Shown here one piece after another: positions 1 through 19,270 of a stretch of DNA of 64,000 nucleotides; the first letter of the stretch is position 1; each line of letters opens with the position of its first letter. The stretch lies in NCBI GenBank assembly GCA_029207755.1, contig JARCOQ010000003.1, positions 92,396,646 to 92,460,645 on the forward strand. The letters are read 5' to 3'. The position numbers and the translations under genes are program-made. Source of the DNA: Chamaea fasciata (lineage: Eukaryota > Chordata > Aves > Passeriformes > Sylviidae). The notes below the pieces were generated by a model, which did no database searches, was not told where the DNA came from, and worked only from the letters and a program-made list of their open reading frames with translations.

Positions 1-13
1 ACAGAGAATATAA

Positions 14-146
14 ATTTATATTCATATTCATATTTATATTTATATTTATATTTATATTTATATTTATATTTATATTTATATTTATATTTATATTTATATT
101 TATATTTATATTTATATTTATATTTATATTTATATTTATATTTATT
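14..146. repeat. (ATATTT)n hexanucleotide microsatellite
   Basis: This is a nearly uninterrupted run of a 6-base TATATT/ATATTT unit, about 22 copies. It starts with two variant CATATT units and ends where the sequence becomes tttatttacac. It lies in the intron upstream of the first exon in the window. No function is inferred. Confidence 0.95.
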
Positions 147-2042
<1,896 letters not shown>

Positions 2043-4014
2043 TAATGACATTATTTAAATTTAGCTTACTTTATACATTTTGCACATAAATAAGACTGCT
2101 TTACCTGAAGTTATTCATTCATCTTAACACTCTTCCAGTCAAGTGAGAGCAGAGTAATAGAAACAAGATAGCTTGCTTTTATATTCTTGGAATACATTAG
2201 CATTCTAAAAATCTGGTTGCTATTGTTTCCAAGTTCTGATTGTCACCATCATTACTTGGTAGTGAATTATAACTGCTATAACAGTTTTGGCTGCAGCACA
2301 CTGAAGAGCATAATTATCTACCATACAGGAAGTAAATAAAGCATATATATAAATGTTCTTTTTTGAAAAATTACCCCTTTAACTTTCTTACAATGAAAGT
2401 AAACCTGAATTTCCATGTGTAATATTATAACCTGCAGTACTTATTCCTGGGAAATATAGTGAAAACCAGAGCTATGTTTGATATCCATGATATTCCCAAA
2501 AATTTCCAAATTTTTGGAATTTGACAATGCATTTAAAAGAAAATTTAGAAATACTGAAGAACCGTCCCCAAGTCTGCAGTCTGTTAGAAGAAGCATATGT
2601 GAACCTGGATATTGTACTAGCAAAATTTCTTACCCTGATTAAAGCATGTCATATAGTGGAGCAGGGTTTTTCTTTTATTCTTAGAGCAAACCCAGCCCAC
2701 CCCAAAGCAGGGAGTAGGGTGTTGTTTTTCATCTGAAGATTTTTTTCTCATTTGAAAACTCTAGATTCAATTGTTAAAGTGTTCAGTGTAATCTTACTGT
2801 AATTTTATTTTTGAAAATGCATAGATAAGGACCAATGATGAGCACTTTGAGAAAAAAGAGAGAAAAAACTTACAGAAATTACTTTTTCAGAAAATATATA
2901 TGTACCTCTCAGTTATCCTTTCTTTGAACCGTCTGGAATGTTTACTTGGTTTTTAATGAGGAAAGGGTTAAACTAATAGACTGGTTTGGGGCATTTTTTT
3001 TTTTTTTTTAGTATTTTGCTCTTTGTTTCTTTTATAGAAGGAAGTAGTTACATTCAGGATATGTTTCTTTCTGTGAATTCTCTTGATAATTGAAGGAGCT
3101 TCTGGGCTTGGATTAAAGCATGGACTAAGAATCCTAAGCATGAGTTAGTTTGCTTCTAGTTGTCTGAGATTTCTGAACAACTGTTGGCTTTTTGTTGTTG
3201 CTCTGCTCTGAGTTTTTTTATACATAACAGTCTCTGTAAGCAACACTTGAAATCCATGAAGTAAATGGATGTACATGAAGTGTTATAATCAGTTGAGGAT
3301 CAACAGTTTTGACTGTTCTTGTTCATAGGATGATGAAAGTTAATTTTAAAAACCACTATGCAAGAAATTGATTTCCTCATTAACTATACACATGATAAGG
3401 TAAATGCCTTTTTACTAGCCTTTCCTTTTGCTGCAAAGAAAATTTGGTGTGTTTCAGAATTTGTGGGTTGCTTTTTTTTCCCACTCAAAGCTGGAAAATA
3501 GCCCTAGACATAAGTGCATGTCATAAGTGAAATCAAATAACGTCTCTTATAAGTTGTTTTATGTTAGTAGAAACATTGAAATAAAACTAAGCATATGAAT
3601 TTACAACTCACAGATTCGTCGCCATCCATTTCTATATGGTTGGCTTGTCTCGACTTGGAGAAACAGAAGGAAATCTAGCAAGATTTCCTGCACTGAAACA
3701 TGGAATTTTCCGATGATAACATTGACTTCTTCTATGAGGACGATATTAATGATACTAAGATAAATTTACCTGACCTTGAAAGTGTTCCTGTGTTACACTG
3801 TACCATAGCCTTTAGTAAAACATAACATCCCAAGGCTCTGTGCCATGACAGCTTAAATTTTTAAGGGACTCATGTTTTCCTAAATTTGTTCTGTCATTTC
3901 TGCTGTTGTTTAATCCTGCTCCAAAGTCGTTTAATTTTGCTCTGAAAAATGCTCCCTGTCTAGCCCTGTCATTTTCATAGCCCTCTTGCAATACATTTTT
4001 CTTTTTAAACCTTT

Positions 4015-4301
4015 TATGGAGGAGGATCAGGTTAGAGAATATTTAAACAAATTTGACATACAGGAATGGGTCTGATGGGATGTAGCCAAGAATTCTGAAG
4101 AAGCCATTCAATGACATCGCAAGGACACTCAATATCTTGGGAAGCTCATTCAAACCAGGGAGATCCCTTAGGACTGGAAGAAAGCAAATTCCAGTCTTGG
4201 AGAAAGGAAAGAGGTAAGATAGGAAGACCTACAGGTCTCATCTCTATCAGTGGGAAAGGTGATAAAACAGTATTCCTTGAAGCCATTTCCAAACCATGTG
4301 C
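4015..4301 (+). mobile_element. CR1 LINE, upstream half (reverse transcriptase region), + strand
   Basis: The sequence follows the CR1 ORF2 region as I remember it: a stretch around ggatcaggttagagaata, a diverged 'GPDGI'-type block near 4070-4085, and a block ending in agccatttccaaaccatg at about 4280-4297. It is full of stop codons and frameshifts, so it is a dead copy. It stops abruptly where the inserted LTR begins at 4302, and the same CR1 resumes at 4764. The 5' limit is approximate. This is a non-LTR retrotransposon typical of birds and reptiles. Confidence 0.7.
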
Positions 4302-4763
4302 TGTGGTTTAAACCCAGCTGAAAATTAAGCCCCATGCAGCTGCTCCTTTCCCCTCCACCCCCTCCTGTGAGAGGGAGACAAAAGGCAGATATCCTGAGTT
4401 GAGATAGGAAAACAGCAATGAGATAAGATAGTAGGAACAACAACATAAACAACAAAAGTATACAAGAGAGGGTGATTTACATACAAAATGTGCTCACCCA
4501 CTGCCTGACTGACTAACCAAGCCAACCAGGCTCCATGTGTGGGTGGCCACCAAGACAATGACAAAATGCCCCCCAAGATCCTCCTGCTCATGTTTTTCCT
4601 CCACCCTATGTCACATCCTCTTCTTGCAAGTGAAATCCCTTCTGACCCCCAGAGAAGGTGTGAGTGGTATAGAATGACTGCTGAGTTGTGTCCACACAGC
4701 TCTAAACTCTGCCCCCTCAAGGCTACCACAAGAAAATTAACTGTCCAAGCCAAAGCTAGGACA
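4302..4763 (-). mobile_element. Solo ERV LTR inserted into a CR1 element
   Basis: The element is bounded by tgtggttta at 4302 and ctaggaca at 4763 (TG...CA). On the + strand it reads as the reverse of an avian LTR family whose 3' end is ...taaaccaca. It contains the gagttgagata block (about 4396) and an aaaattaact block near the other end. It is about 462 bases, shorter than the related copies at 18692-19270 and 56113-56848, so internal deletion is likely. CR1 sequence flanks it on both sides. No clean target-site duplication can be read, which fits an old insertion. No retroviral coding sequence is present. Confidence 0.65.
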
Positions 4764-5779
4764 AAATGAAGAAAACTATGGTGACTGGGAGTAATCAACA
4801 TGGATTTATGAAGTGGAAATCATGCCTGATCAACCTAATAGCCTTCTGCATTAAGATGAACTGTCTGATGGATTAGGGGAGAGTAATGGATATTCAGTTT
4901 TAGTAATGTGTTTGGCACTGTGTCATTCAAAATTCTCAATGACAAACCAATGAAGTCGGGACTAGAGAAGTGAACAGTGAAGTGGACTGAAAACTGACTG
5001 AACTATTTGGCTCATAGAACTGTAGGCAGTGTCACAAGGTACAACTGAAGGCTAATTCATAGAGGTATAGCCCAGGGGTCAATCCAATACTGTTTAAAAT
5101 CTTCAGTACTGAACTGAATACTGAGGCAGAATGTACTCTGTGTGAGTCTGCAGATGACGTAAAACTGGGGGGAGTGGCTGATGTACCAGTTGTTTTTTTT
5201 GCTGTTCAGAGGGATGAGAGAGCCAGGGCTGAGAATAAATGACAGATCTTTCCCATCTATTCAGCATTGGTGAGGCTATGTTGTGAGCACTGTGTGCACT
5301 CCTGGGATCCACGGTACAAGAAAAATGTGGACATACTGCAGTGAGTCCAGTGAAGGGTCACAAAGATAAATAAGGACTTGGAGCATCTGTCATAAAAGAA
5401 GAGGTTGAAAGAACTGTGCTTGTCTCAACTGGAAATAAAGGCTCAGGGCTCAAGAGGGATCTTGTCAATATATACAGATAACTACTGATAGTACGTTTAA
5501 AGAAGGTGGAGCTAGACTCTCCTCAGTGGTACAAAATGACCAGACAAGACACAGTGAACAGAAACTGAAATACTTGAATTTCTGTTTAAAGATAATAAAA
5601 AACTTTTACTGTGAGAGTGATCAAACATTAAAACAGATTGACCAGATAGTATGGGAAGTGTCTGACTTCAGAGGAAAGGCATGACTGGACATGGTCCTGC
5701 GCAATCTGTTGTTTTGAGCAGGAAATGAACTAGATGGATTCCAGGCATCCACTTCAATTCAAACCATTCTATGATCCAG
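4764..5779 (+). mobile_element. CR1 LINE, downstream half with the 3' tail, + strand
   Basis: This is a clear 5'-truncated CR1. Recognisable blocks in order are aaatcatgcctgatcaacct (4815), the catalytic-loop equivalent tctgcagatgacgtaaaact (5148), actcctgggatccac (5299), gaagggtcacaaagataa (5352) and the 3' end caaaccattctatgatcc near 5760-5779. The frames are broken. It continues the piece at 4015-4301, so the parent insertion spans about 1.3 kb plus the LTR. Protein fragments in either strand here are relics, not genes. Confidence 0.85.
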
Positions 5780-6155
5780 TGGAATATTTGCAACTTCCAG
5801 TTCCACTGAGTTCAGTGATTGCTCAAAAAGGTGGCACAGTACAATGGTAACAATTACTTGGAACAATTTTTCTGATGTTTCCATGTAAATGTGGAATCAT
5901 GCTGGATCTAAATGTGATGAGACAGTATCATTTTTTAACAAGATACTGTGCTTTTCAACAGAAGGAAGGCTGGCAGACCCAAGTGCCATGCTCTCTGTGT
6001 TAAAATATATAGCGAGCAATACGTGCTGATAAAATACATTGCAGGCCTTATGATTCTAAAGAAAACAAAGTGCTCATAACACTGTGTAAACTATTAAAAC
6101 TACATCAAACCTATATTTCTATGCATTTTAATTTGATTTTTTGAAATTTCTTTGA

Positions 6156-10621
<4,466 letters not shown>

Positions 10622-12352
10622 TAAAATTCAGTAGTTATATTTGTGGAAGAACAAATTATGTTTACTCTATGCTGTACTGACAGATAATTCTGGAAAAATT
10701 AATTTTGGAAATTTTTTCTTTATGAGTTATTTTATGTTATTCAGGGTCCTTACATGTCTAGTTGTTTAATCAAATGCAAGGTAATTTTAGAAACTTTGCC
10801 TTATGGCTAAAGACATATTGTTTGGGTGTCCCCTATCTTCTCTCTAAATTTGACTTTTTCTCTTTTTCTCTTTCTCTGGTTTTTGTAGGGCTGAACAGAC
10901 TATGACCCTTACCTATAATGGTTCCAAAATGCAAATAAAACAATATTAATATCTCCATGCGAATGACAGAATCATCACAATAGCATTTTCTTTTAAATTA
11001 AGTACATAAAATTATGTATATTAAATGGTCTGAAGTCACACTGGTCTTTATATGATAGTACAACCATTCACTTAATTATCTATTGAAGAGAGCTTGTGTG
11101 TTTACTGAGGTTGTGCCAACCTAGTAACATCAATTTTATCAGTTGTTCTTTTTTTGGAGACTAATGTGATTGCTGTAGATTTTCTGTAATGTTGAATCTG
11201 GAATAGTCCAGATATATTTCATAGCCATATCAAAAACTTGAGCAAAAAGTAAAAAAAAAGTTGTGCAGAGAAAGCTTGATAAACACTTCACACCTGTGTC
11301 AGTGCATTTGTTCCACAAGACTTCTTAAGTTAATCACAGCTTCACTGTTCATATTGTCTTTTTCCTCCCACTAGATTTCTCACAGAGCTAAAATTGTCTC
11401 CATTTTGCCTTGTGTGCCATATGTTCATGTAACACAGTTAAAATTTGCTGCAGAGTCTATCTTGTGCTAGTCAGCATCAGGAGCTCCTGTAGCATTTCTG
11501 TGATCCTTTACTCTGTATTGACAGATGTGTACATCCTAGAGGGAAAGTCATCACAGTAACTAGTGACATGGGGATACTAAGTAGATGAAGTTAGTGTTTT
11601 CAAAGAGCAAAACCAGCTAGAAAGACATAATGGAAGCCTTGAGTAATCTGCCAGGAACACAAGAGACTAAAATTATATTTTGATTTCCATTGGAAGTTTC
11701 ACTATGGAAGTTGCTAATTTTGAAGATTTCACAGCAGAACTTCTATTTATTTAACATTTCTTAGATTTGTAGAAGGCAAGATAGTAAATTTTAAGTTTTA
11801 AGAAAAGTTTCTGAATATTTTCTTTGGAAGTTCAAATCCCTGTCTTATTTGGAAATATCTTAAAAATCTTCCAGTTATAGGCATAACTTTGATGATAAGA
11901 CAAATCACTGCACTGTGAAGCAGAAAGCTCTTAACCTTACTTAAAATAAAAGGTTCAATATAAGCTAAACTGAGTTGAATCTGAAATGGCAGTAATATTC
12001 TATTAAGCTAAAGTATGACTGTAATATACCTTTAATAAATTTGTAACCCATTAAAGTTACTGTGAAGGATCTGCAAATAATAATTTGTTCATTTCTCTCC
12101 TTAAATTTCTGTCATTCAGCCTTTTGATGACACTTCAAACATAGCTAATGCAGACAGTGTAGATCAACTCTTTTGCATCTAAGCAAAAAAATAATGGAGT
12201 GCCTAAAACATTCTCTAAGCAAAACTACTTATAAAACATTCATTTTTTGTTAAAAATAATTAATCTTCTTTTTGGCAAGTGTGCTTCATGCCTCAATTAC
12301 ATTTCCCAGATCTCTCAGCTTCACTAGTTTCTGTTTTGGGTAGGCTTTGTTT

Positions 12353-12409
12353 AGTTGGTTGGTTGGTTGGTTGGTTGGTTGGTTGGTTGTTTTTGTGGGG
12401 GGGGGGGGG
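12353..12409. repeat. (GGTT)n microsatellite followed by a 13-base G run
   Basis: About nine GGTT units (12353-12389) are followed by tttttgt and then 13 consecutive G residues (12397-12409). Both halves are G-rich on the coding strand and could form quadruplex structures in principle. The open frame across it, reading repeated LVGW, is an artefact of the repeat. Confidence 0.95.
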
Positions 12410-12845
12410 TTGGTTCCTCATTTGTGAAGTAGGTTGTGCAATCTTAGTCTTTTCCTTAAACAAAAACAGATAGAAATATTGTACCTGCAGATTCCTTTAA
12501 TGTAATTTGTGCCTTTGTTTATTAACAAAGTATGTTTGAAAATTTTCTTCCTTTGCGTTAAGAGAACATGATAATTTGCAAGGCAAATTGATCAATTATT
12601 GCCTAAATCCAAATGCTTTACTTCAAAGCCTGTGCTTTTAGTTTTTGGGAAAATGACCACAAAATAATGGAGTTTATGATTCATAAGAAGTGAAAGAATG
12701 AAGCAACATGGTGATTAAATTAATGACTTTCAAAAATCTAAACCACTAAATTTGGCAGATTGGTAGGTGAATGTTCTTGAGTCCTTACAAATGAATTCTG
12801 AAAGTCGTTTATAAAGGAAATTGAATGAAAAGCCAAAAATAAAGC

Positions 12846-12965
12846 TAATGTTTGTTTTTTGGTGGGTTTGGATTTGTTTTGGTTTTGTTTTGTTTGTTTT
12901 GTTATGGCTTTTCCTTGGTTTTGTTTAATTTTGGTGGTTTTGTGTTTGTTATTTTTTTAAATTGT
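12846..12965. repeat. G/T-rich low-complexity tract
   Basis: A 120-base stretch of mostly T and G (ggttttgttttgtttgtttt and similar). No gene sense is apparent. Confidence 0.8.
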
Positions 12966-13560
12966 TTTTTTAATTCTTGAGAAAGGTTTCTGTAGCTATT
13001 TAAAAATTTATTTTAATGACATAACTCAAGAGTTAATAATGTATTAATACATTGGATATATTGAAATGTTACTATAGATAGCAGTCAAAGCATAATACAG
13101 ATCTCTTAGGATAAACAGAAAACTCTAAAGTACATATTTAGTTCCAGGAACAAGAGACAGAAAGAAAGTAACAAAAATATCGATAAATATATTCAAATAA
13201 GGGCAAAAAATTACTCAAAAAAAGTTCGACCAAAAATCAGTGGTCACAGGCAAAACTAATTAAGACTAATTGTTCTGTTCCTGTTTTGCAACTTTTGCAG
13301 AAAATAATAATTTTTACCATTTTTTTAATGTAATTAAATGAACATTTTCAAGGTAAGAGTAAGGCATATGGAGAGAGGGTAGTACATAATATTGAAATAA
13401 GTAAATATATTTTATTCATCAGGGACTGTTGAAATTCTCTGTGCTATACTCAAAAGCAAAGAGGAAGGACCACTCTACTGAAAATTATGTCTGAAAATTC
13501 AAATCTGTAAGGAAGTTTAAAAAAAATTCAAAAGGGCACAGACTTTTCCAAGCAAGGATG

Positions 13561-13578
13561 GAGAAGAAGAAGAAGAAG

Positions 13579-13607
<29 letters not shown>
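13561..13607. repeat. (GAA)n leading into a long A run
   Basis: Several GAA units are followed by about 28 A residues. It might be the tail of a decayed retroposon, but no body could be recognised upstream, so it is called a simple repeat. Confidence 0.85.
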
Positions 13608-13609
<2 letters not shown>

Positions 13610-13726
13610 TATTTGGACCAGAAGGATCAAGGACATAAGTTTTATCTTTGCTCTTGAAAGATACAAGTCTCAAGCTGATAAACAAAAGGATAAGAAATAA
13701 TTTATTTGTATTTGACAAAAACAGAT

Positions 13727-14100
13727 TATGTCAAACCAACTTAATTTCTTTCTTGACAGGTTAACTGCTTTTCTAGATTTGGAAATGGAAAGGGGAGGAA
13801 ACAGTCCTGTGCTCACACTCATAAGGCTTTTAGAAATCTTTCAGAGAAAAATATAGAAATTTAGTGTAGATGAAATCATTATGGTACAATAAGTGTACAG
13901 TAAAGTATAGTAGGCACTGGAAAAAGTTTCTCAGAAAGGCTGTGGAATCTCCATCCTTGGAAATACTAAAAATATGTCCAGAAATGGATCATCTCCACAC
14001 ATACCTTTAGGTGACCCTGCTTGAGCAAGCGGTTTTGATTACATTACTCCCAGGGGTTCCTTCCACCCTAAACTGTTATGTAGTTACTGTGATGCTATGA
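13727..14100 (+). mobile_element. Degenerate CR1 LINE fragment with 3' tail, + strand
   Basis: The left part (tgtcaaaccaacttaatttc at 13728, then ttgacaggttaactgc) matches the CR1 reverse transcriptase region. It then jumps to the CR1 3' region: gaaaggctgtggaatctcca (13935), ggtgaccctgcttgagcaag (14010) and ggttccttccaccctaaac (14054), closing at gtgatgctatg. The internal jump implies a deletion of most of the element. No open frame survives. Confidence 0.75.
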
Positions 14101-14179
14101 AAAAATATTTTATTAATGATTTTGGTGACACTACAAGAACAGTTACAATTTGAGGATGATTCCAACCTACAGATATAGC

Positions 14180-14640
14180 AAGTACTATGATTGAGAAGGT
14201 TAGAATTCAAAACAAGCTAGACGAACTGTAGAAAAACTGTAAAAGAACAATTTAATTCTATAAAATAACATGCTAAGCCTAAATGGGGAAGGAGAAGTGA
14301 CTTGCCCAATAGAAAAAGATTTGGATGCCACACTGAATTTACATAATTCAGAGAAAAATGTAGTAGTATTACAAAAAGTGGAATTTTCTAGATGGTAGTT
14401 AACCATCTAAAAAACCAAGACAATTTCAGAAAATACATTTGTTTTGTCTACGGGACTGTTTTATGTCGGACTTGTTCAAAAATTATTTCACTTCCTTTGA
14501 TGACGAGAGAGACTACTGTGTCCAGTTTGTGACACAGTTTAAAAAGAATAGAAGGTTACTAACATGGAAAATATGACACATAAGGTGTCATTGAAAGGTT
14601 TGTACTTGTTCAGAAGAACTGTGACTTGGCAGGCAGGGGG
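14180..14640 (+). mobile_element. Possible older CR1-like remnant
   Basis: Weak CR1-like order is visible: an attcaaaacaagctagacga block, an aaaaagatttggatgccac block (14317), then actactgtgtccagtttgtg (14511). The match is much poorer than in the neighbouring fragment and could be partly chance. Limits are approximate. Confidence 0.45.
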
Positions 14641-15884
14641 CAAAGTGTGATAATGATGTCATGGTCCCAAGTAGCTAATAATTGCAGCCTATTCTAGAGT
14701 TTAATCTACTGCCTGTGCTCCTTCTCAATCAACCCTTTACGATGATTTTCCTATCACATTTATCACTGTTGTGCCAAATTCTCTCATATCTTTTTGTAGT
14801 CAGGACTCTCAGTGTTGCCCATTATTTAATTTTAGGTTATGTCCTATTAAGAAAAAAAATCAAATCTTCATGCAAAGAAGGAGAATTATTTCTTTTCAGC
14901 TATGTTCATGGTTGCTGAAACTTACCTACTGAATATTTTTTCCCCTGGAAATGAAACTCTGTTGCCTGAGCTGAGTTTATTTATTTAACACTACTACTTC
15001 AGTCAGGAAGTTGGAAGTTGATAAATTTCCTATAGCTTTTGGTCTTCTTCCAAAAATGTGAAACAGTAGAGTCAATGTAATTTTGAATTATCATTTCAAA
15101 AGAAACTGATGAGTTTACCTGTTATGCGTGACTCAGAATACCAGAGCAGCTGATGTGTTCAGGGTGGTAGGCTGCCCTAAGAGGAAGGAATTTTAGGCTG
15201 CTGTTGACCTCCACCTACAATAACATATTTCAAAAAATGAAGTATGATTTGTCTGGAAAAAACCTAACGTGTACGAAAGTTAAAATTTCATACAGATGAA
15301 ATTATTAAGGGCACTCAAAGTGCAAAATCTTATAGATCTAAATGGGTTCTTTGAGACTATATTAAGCAATTTTATCCAGGCAAAGGGAATCTAAAAATGC
15401 ACTGTATTAGCTAACACGGTAGATTTGCATTAAGAGTCTGCAGTCAAGTCTGAAGAAACTTATTCGTCTAGAATTTAAGTATGTCAGGGTTACCTCATGA
15501 AAACTAGATCATAGGCTTCCAAATCTGAATTTTAAGTGAGATATAAGAAGAGCTGGAGGGTACAGAGAATATTTTTCTGTGAAAGCTAGAGTCATTATTT
15601 ATGATATTTTTATTTGTAGTTCTGCTTCCAACACTCATATCTATAGTTCTGAACCTTTCACTTTATGCCCTGATAAATCAATTTTTTCCTTAGTTTTGAA
15701 CTCCTCCTACTTTGTTCCTAAGGCTCTATGGTGGTCCATGATAAACAGGGCAAGGTAGAATCAGTAAACTAAGAGTACAATTTCCACAGAAACAGTTAGA
15801 GATGCACTAGAAGCTGAGAGGACCAGCACCTTCTTAGCCTTTTAGAGGGCTAAGAAACTAGGAAATGCCTGTGAACAAGGCAGT

Positions 15885-16542
15885 TGTGGTGGAATAACCT
15901 TGGCTAGATCCCAGGTGCCCATATCTTAAAAACCCCTTCCTCCTACCCCTCCATTCTTCTTCGGCTGAACTTCACTTTAAATTTTATCTACCTCCTTTTT
16001 CTGAGAGGTGCAGGGGGACAGGGCATGAGAAATGTGGTCAGTTTATCAGACCTTATCTTTGCTGTTCATTCCTCCTTGGTGGAAGGACCCCGCAGACTCT
16101 TCTGCATCCATCTGCTCCAGAGTGGGGTCCTGCACGGGCTGTAGGTGGATCTCTGATCCACTGTGAACCTTCATGGGCTGCAGTAGGACAGCTGCTTCAC
16201 CACAGTCTTCAGCATGAGTTGCAGGGGCTTCCAAATCTTAAGCACCTCCTCCCTCTTCTTCTTCAGTGACCTTAATGTCTCAGAATTTTTGCTCTCACAT
16301 TCTCACTCTTCTCTGTGGCCACTGGTTTTCTGCAGCAGCTTTTTGTGTCCTGCATAACTATGTTATCCCAGAAGCTCTACCACCATCTCTGAGGTGTCGA
16401 GCTCTTGCCAGCAGCAGGCCCATCCTGATGCCAGATGGCATTGGTTCTGTTGGACATGTGGGAAGCTTATGGCAGCCTCTCTCAGAAGCCACTTCTGTAG
16501 CCCTGTCTACTAACTAACCCTTGGCCATGCAAGCCTAATACA
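15885..16542 (-). mobile_element. Solo ERV LTR, reverse orientation
   Basis: On the + strand this begins tgtggtggaataacc and ends gcaagcctaataca (TG...CA). Read on the - strand it starts TGTATTAGGCTTGC and ends ...ACCACA, as one avian LTR family does. It includes CT-rich blocks at about 15935-15970 and repeated 'tgctcca'/'gggctgca' motifs at 16110-16220 that I associate with this family. A segment near its - strand 3' end appears deleted (jump at about 15922). Open frames within it are not genes. Confidence 0.6.
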
Positions 16543-16812
16543 GTGGTGAGGGTGACCGGGTATTCTAGTTTTTGGGTTTGTTTCTCACCATTCTAGTCTA
16601 TTTTTAATTGGCATAAAGTTAAATAATTTTTTCTCAAACTGGTTTGACTGTGATGGTAATTATTAAGTTATCTTGTCTTTGTCTTAGCCCTTGTGCCCTA
16701 GAGTTTATTCACATTATTTTCTACCTTATTCTCTCCCCCTGTACTGTTGAAGGGGGTAAGGAGAGTGTAGCTGAGTGGGGAACTGGAAGCCAGACAAGGT
16801 CAATTCACCACA
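16543..16812 (+). mobile_element. 3' fragment of the same LTR family, opposite orientation
   Basis: This piece reads as the + strand 3' end of an LTR: ctcaccattctagtctattt (16586), gtttgactgtgatggtaatt (16642), a ttgtctttgtcttagccc block and a terminal ...ttcaccaca at 16812. The outer 38 bases, reversed, match the outer end of the adjacent LTR (15885-15921) at roughly 70 percent. The pair is therefore an inverted arrangement of two related ends. It is truncated at its 5' side. Confidence 0.55.
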
Positions 16813-17628
16813 CGTAGTAACAGAAAATAAAAAAAATTCCTATCATCCCAATAGAGAGTCTCTATTTATTTCCCTCATGTGTATATATTATTGCTTATTA
16901 TATTAATTATTTCCACAATCATTTGCTATCACTAGAAGCACAATGTAAAATGTTCAGTTAATGAGCCTTCATTTCATAATTTCAGGGAGTTTTTTTCAGC
17001 GATTAGCTCCATGTTTATTTCCCAAAAACTATTTAATCTCTTCTGTAAGACATAATTACCAGAGACTCTTTCTGTCAGAAAAGAGTTATATAATTGTGAA
17101 AGCTATATTATTTGTCTTTCTTTTTTTTCATGCATACGATAATATCTGTATGAGTTCACTAGTTTGTGAGCTCTTCAATTGCAGTTTTTTGACATTGTTT
17201 CTTGTTGTACCAAATAATCATAACTATGCTGAGGAAAACTGAGTTTTCCTGCAGTATCAGAAACTGAACAGATGAAATAATCAAATACGATTTATGTACT
17301 AGCAAAATTTTTATTTATACTTTGAACTGTATTATCTACCTATAGTTTCAGATGTCCAGTACTTTTATTGGTTTGGTGTTTTTAATTGATTGACAAAATA
17401 TACCTTAAAGTTCCAGTCTTTTTAAATTTCATTTGGAATTCTCTGTTCTATGATACTTAAAATTAGAAAACTGTTCTGTGAGTCAGATAGCAGCTAGAGA
17501 AAGGGTTTTATATCCTATATCAGTTCTCAGGCAGTGCTAACTATGATCTTTTGGAGGCTCTTTCTTTATCTTGTCTTCCTTGTTTTGTGTTTTATTTGGG
17601 GGGTATTTTTTGTGTGTTTACTATCTGA

Positions 17629-17928
<300 letters not shown>

Positions 17929-18691
17929 TAAGCTTGTCATTGCTACTGCCTCCTTTCAACTGCAGCAAGATCCACACTTTTAAAATATTATTTTATTGTT
18001 ATTAAAAGCCATGCTTTACATCTCTTTATCATCTTTCAGTGAAGTACTGAAAAAAATCAGGCATATATTCACAAATAGAAAAATTCAGATTCTCATAGGG
18101 TGCATTGTTCAACTGTGAATCAAAATGGTGCCATACAACCAATACTTTCAAAACAAAGCAAATAAACTTAATTTATATGTTAAACTCTAAGTACTGCATA
18201 CTGAAATGATTGCTTAAAATTTAGGATGCACAATACGAAAGCAGATCGACCATGATCAGCCAATGTAATTAATTTTCTTAACATACTTTTGTTTTGAAAT
18301 TTTGGTTAGTTTATTACATATTTTGGTTGATATGAAGTATGAAACTGTCTAGAGCTTTCATGACACATTTTTTAAAATGTTGAATTACTTCATGGTTTAA
18401 CTGTCACACTTTGGGACATGAAAGAATGAGGCAGGCAGTAAGAAGGTCAGCAGGAAAGTTCTATTTTTAATTTTCTGACTCCATCTTATGTACAATTTCT
18501 TCAGAAAGCACAAGATTGGCTACACAGGTTGCCACTCCTTTGACCTTGTTGGTGAAGACCACCATCAGTCACCTTTCTCCTCCCAGAGGAGAAATATGTA
18601 ACCAAAAAGATAAATTCTAAAAATAGACATTGTTTTCTTGAAGCTGCGTGAGAACAAAATGCAAACTCTGAAAAGCAGGCAAAGTTGAGGC

Positions 18692-19270
18692 GACAGTTTA
18701 ACTACAGCCAGCGACCAAGCCTCACACAGCTGCTTGCTTACTCCCACCAGCAGGACCAGGGACACAATTAGAAAGGTAAAAGTGTTGACACTCCTGGGTT
18801 GAGATAAAGACAGTTTAGTAAGAAAACCCAAAGCTGTGCACACAAGCAAAGCAAACCAAGGAATTTATTCACTGCTTCTCAAGGACAGCAGATATTCAGC
18901 CACTGCCAGGAGAGCAGGGCTCCATTCCATGTAAAGGCCACTTAGGATGACAAATATCATCAACTTGAACTTCTCTGTTTTCCCTTTTTGTCCCCACTTT
19001 ATATCCTGACTGTGATGCCATATGGTGTGGGTTATTCTTTCGGTTAGCTGTGGACACCAGTCCCTGCTGTGTCTCATCCTAATCTCCTACTCACCCCCAA
19101 CTTCCTCACCAGTGTGACATATGAAAAGCAGAAAAAGTCTTGGTTCTGTGTAAATCCTGCTCAGCAAAACAAAAGCATCTCTGTATTACCAACCCTGTGC
19201 TCAGCACAAATCCAAAACACAGGCCCATACTGAGAAGAAAAATAACTGTACCCCATCCAAAACCACAATT
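18692..19270 (-). mobile_element. Solo ERV LTR, reverse orientation
   Basis: On the + strand it starts acagtttaactacagcca and continues gaccaagcctcacacagctg, gggttgagataaagacagtt (18796) and gcaaagcaaaccaaggaatt (18847). It then has cagggctccattccatgtaa (18914) and a reversed TATA block (actttatatcctgac, 18998), and ends near ccatccaaaaccaca. The order and spacing fit the avian LTR family that is also present at 4302-4763 and 56113-56848. A TATA-like ATATAAAG on the - strand supports the assigned direction. No internal viral genes accompany it. Confidence 0.75.

Noticed and set aside
4325..4801. 158-codon reverse open frame
   Set aside because: It covers a solo LTR and the LTR/CR1 junction; LTRs do not encode it.
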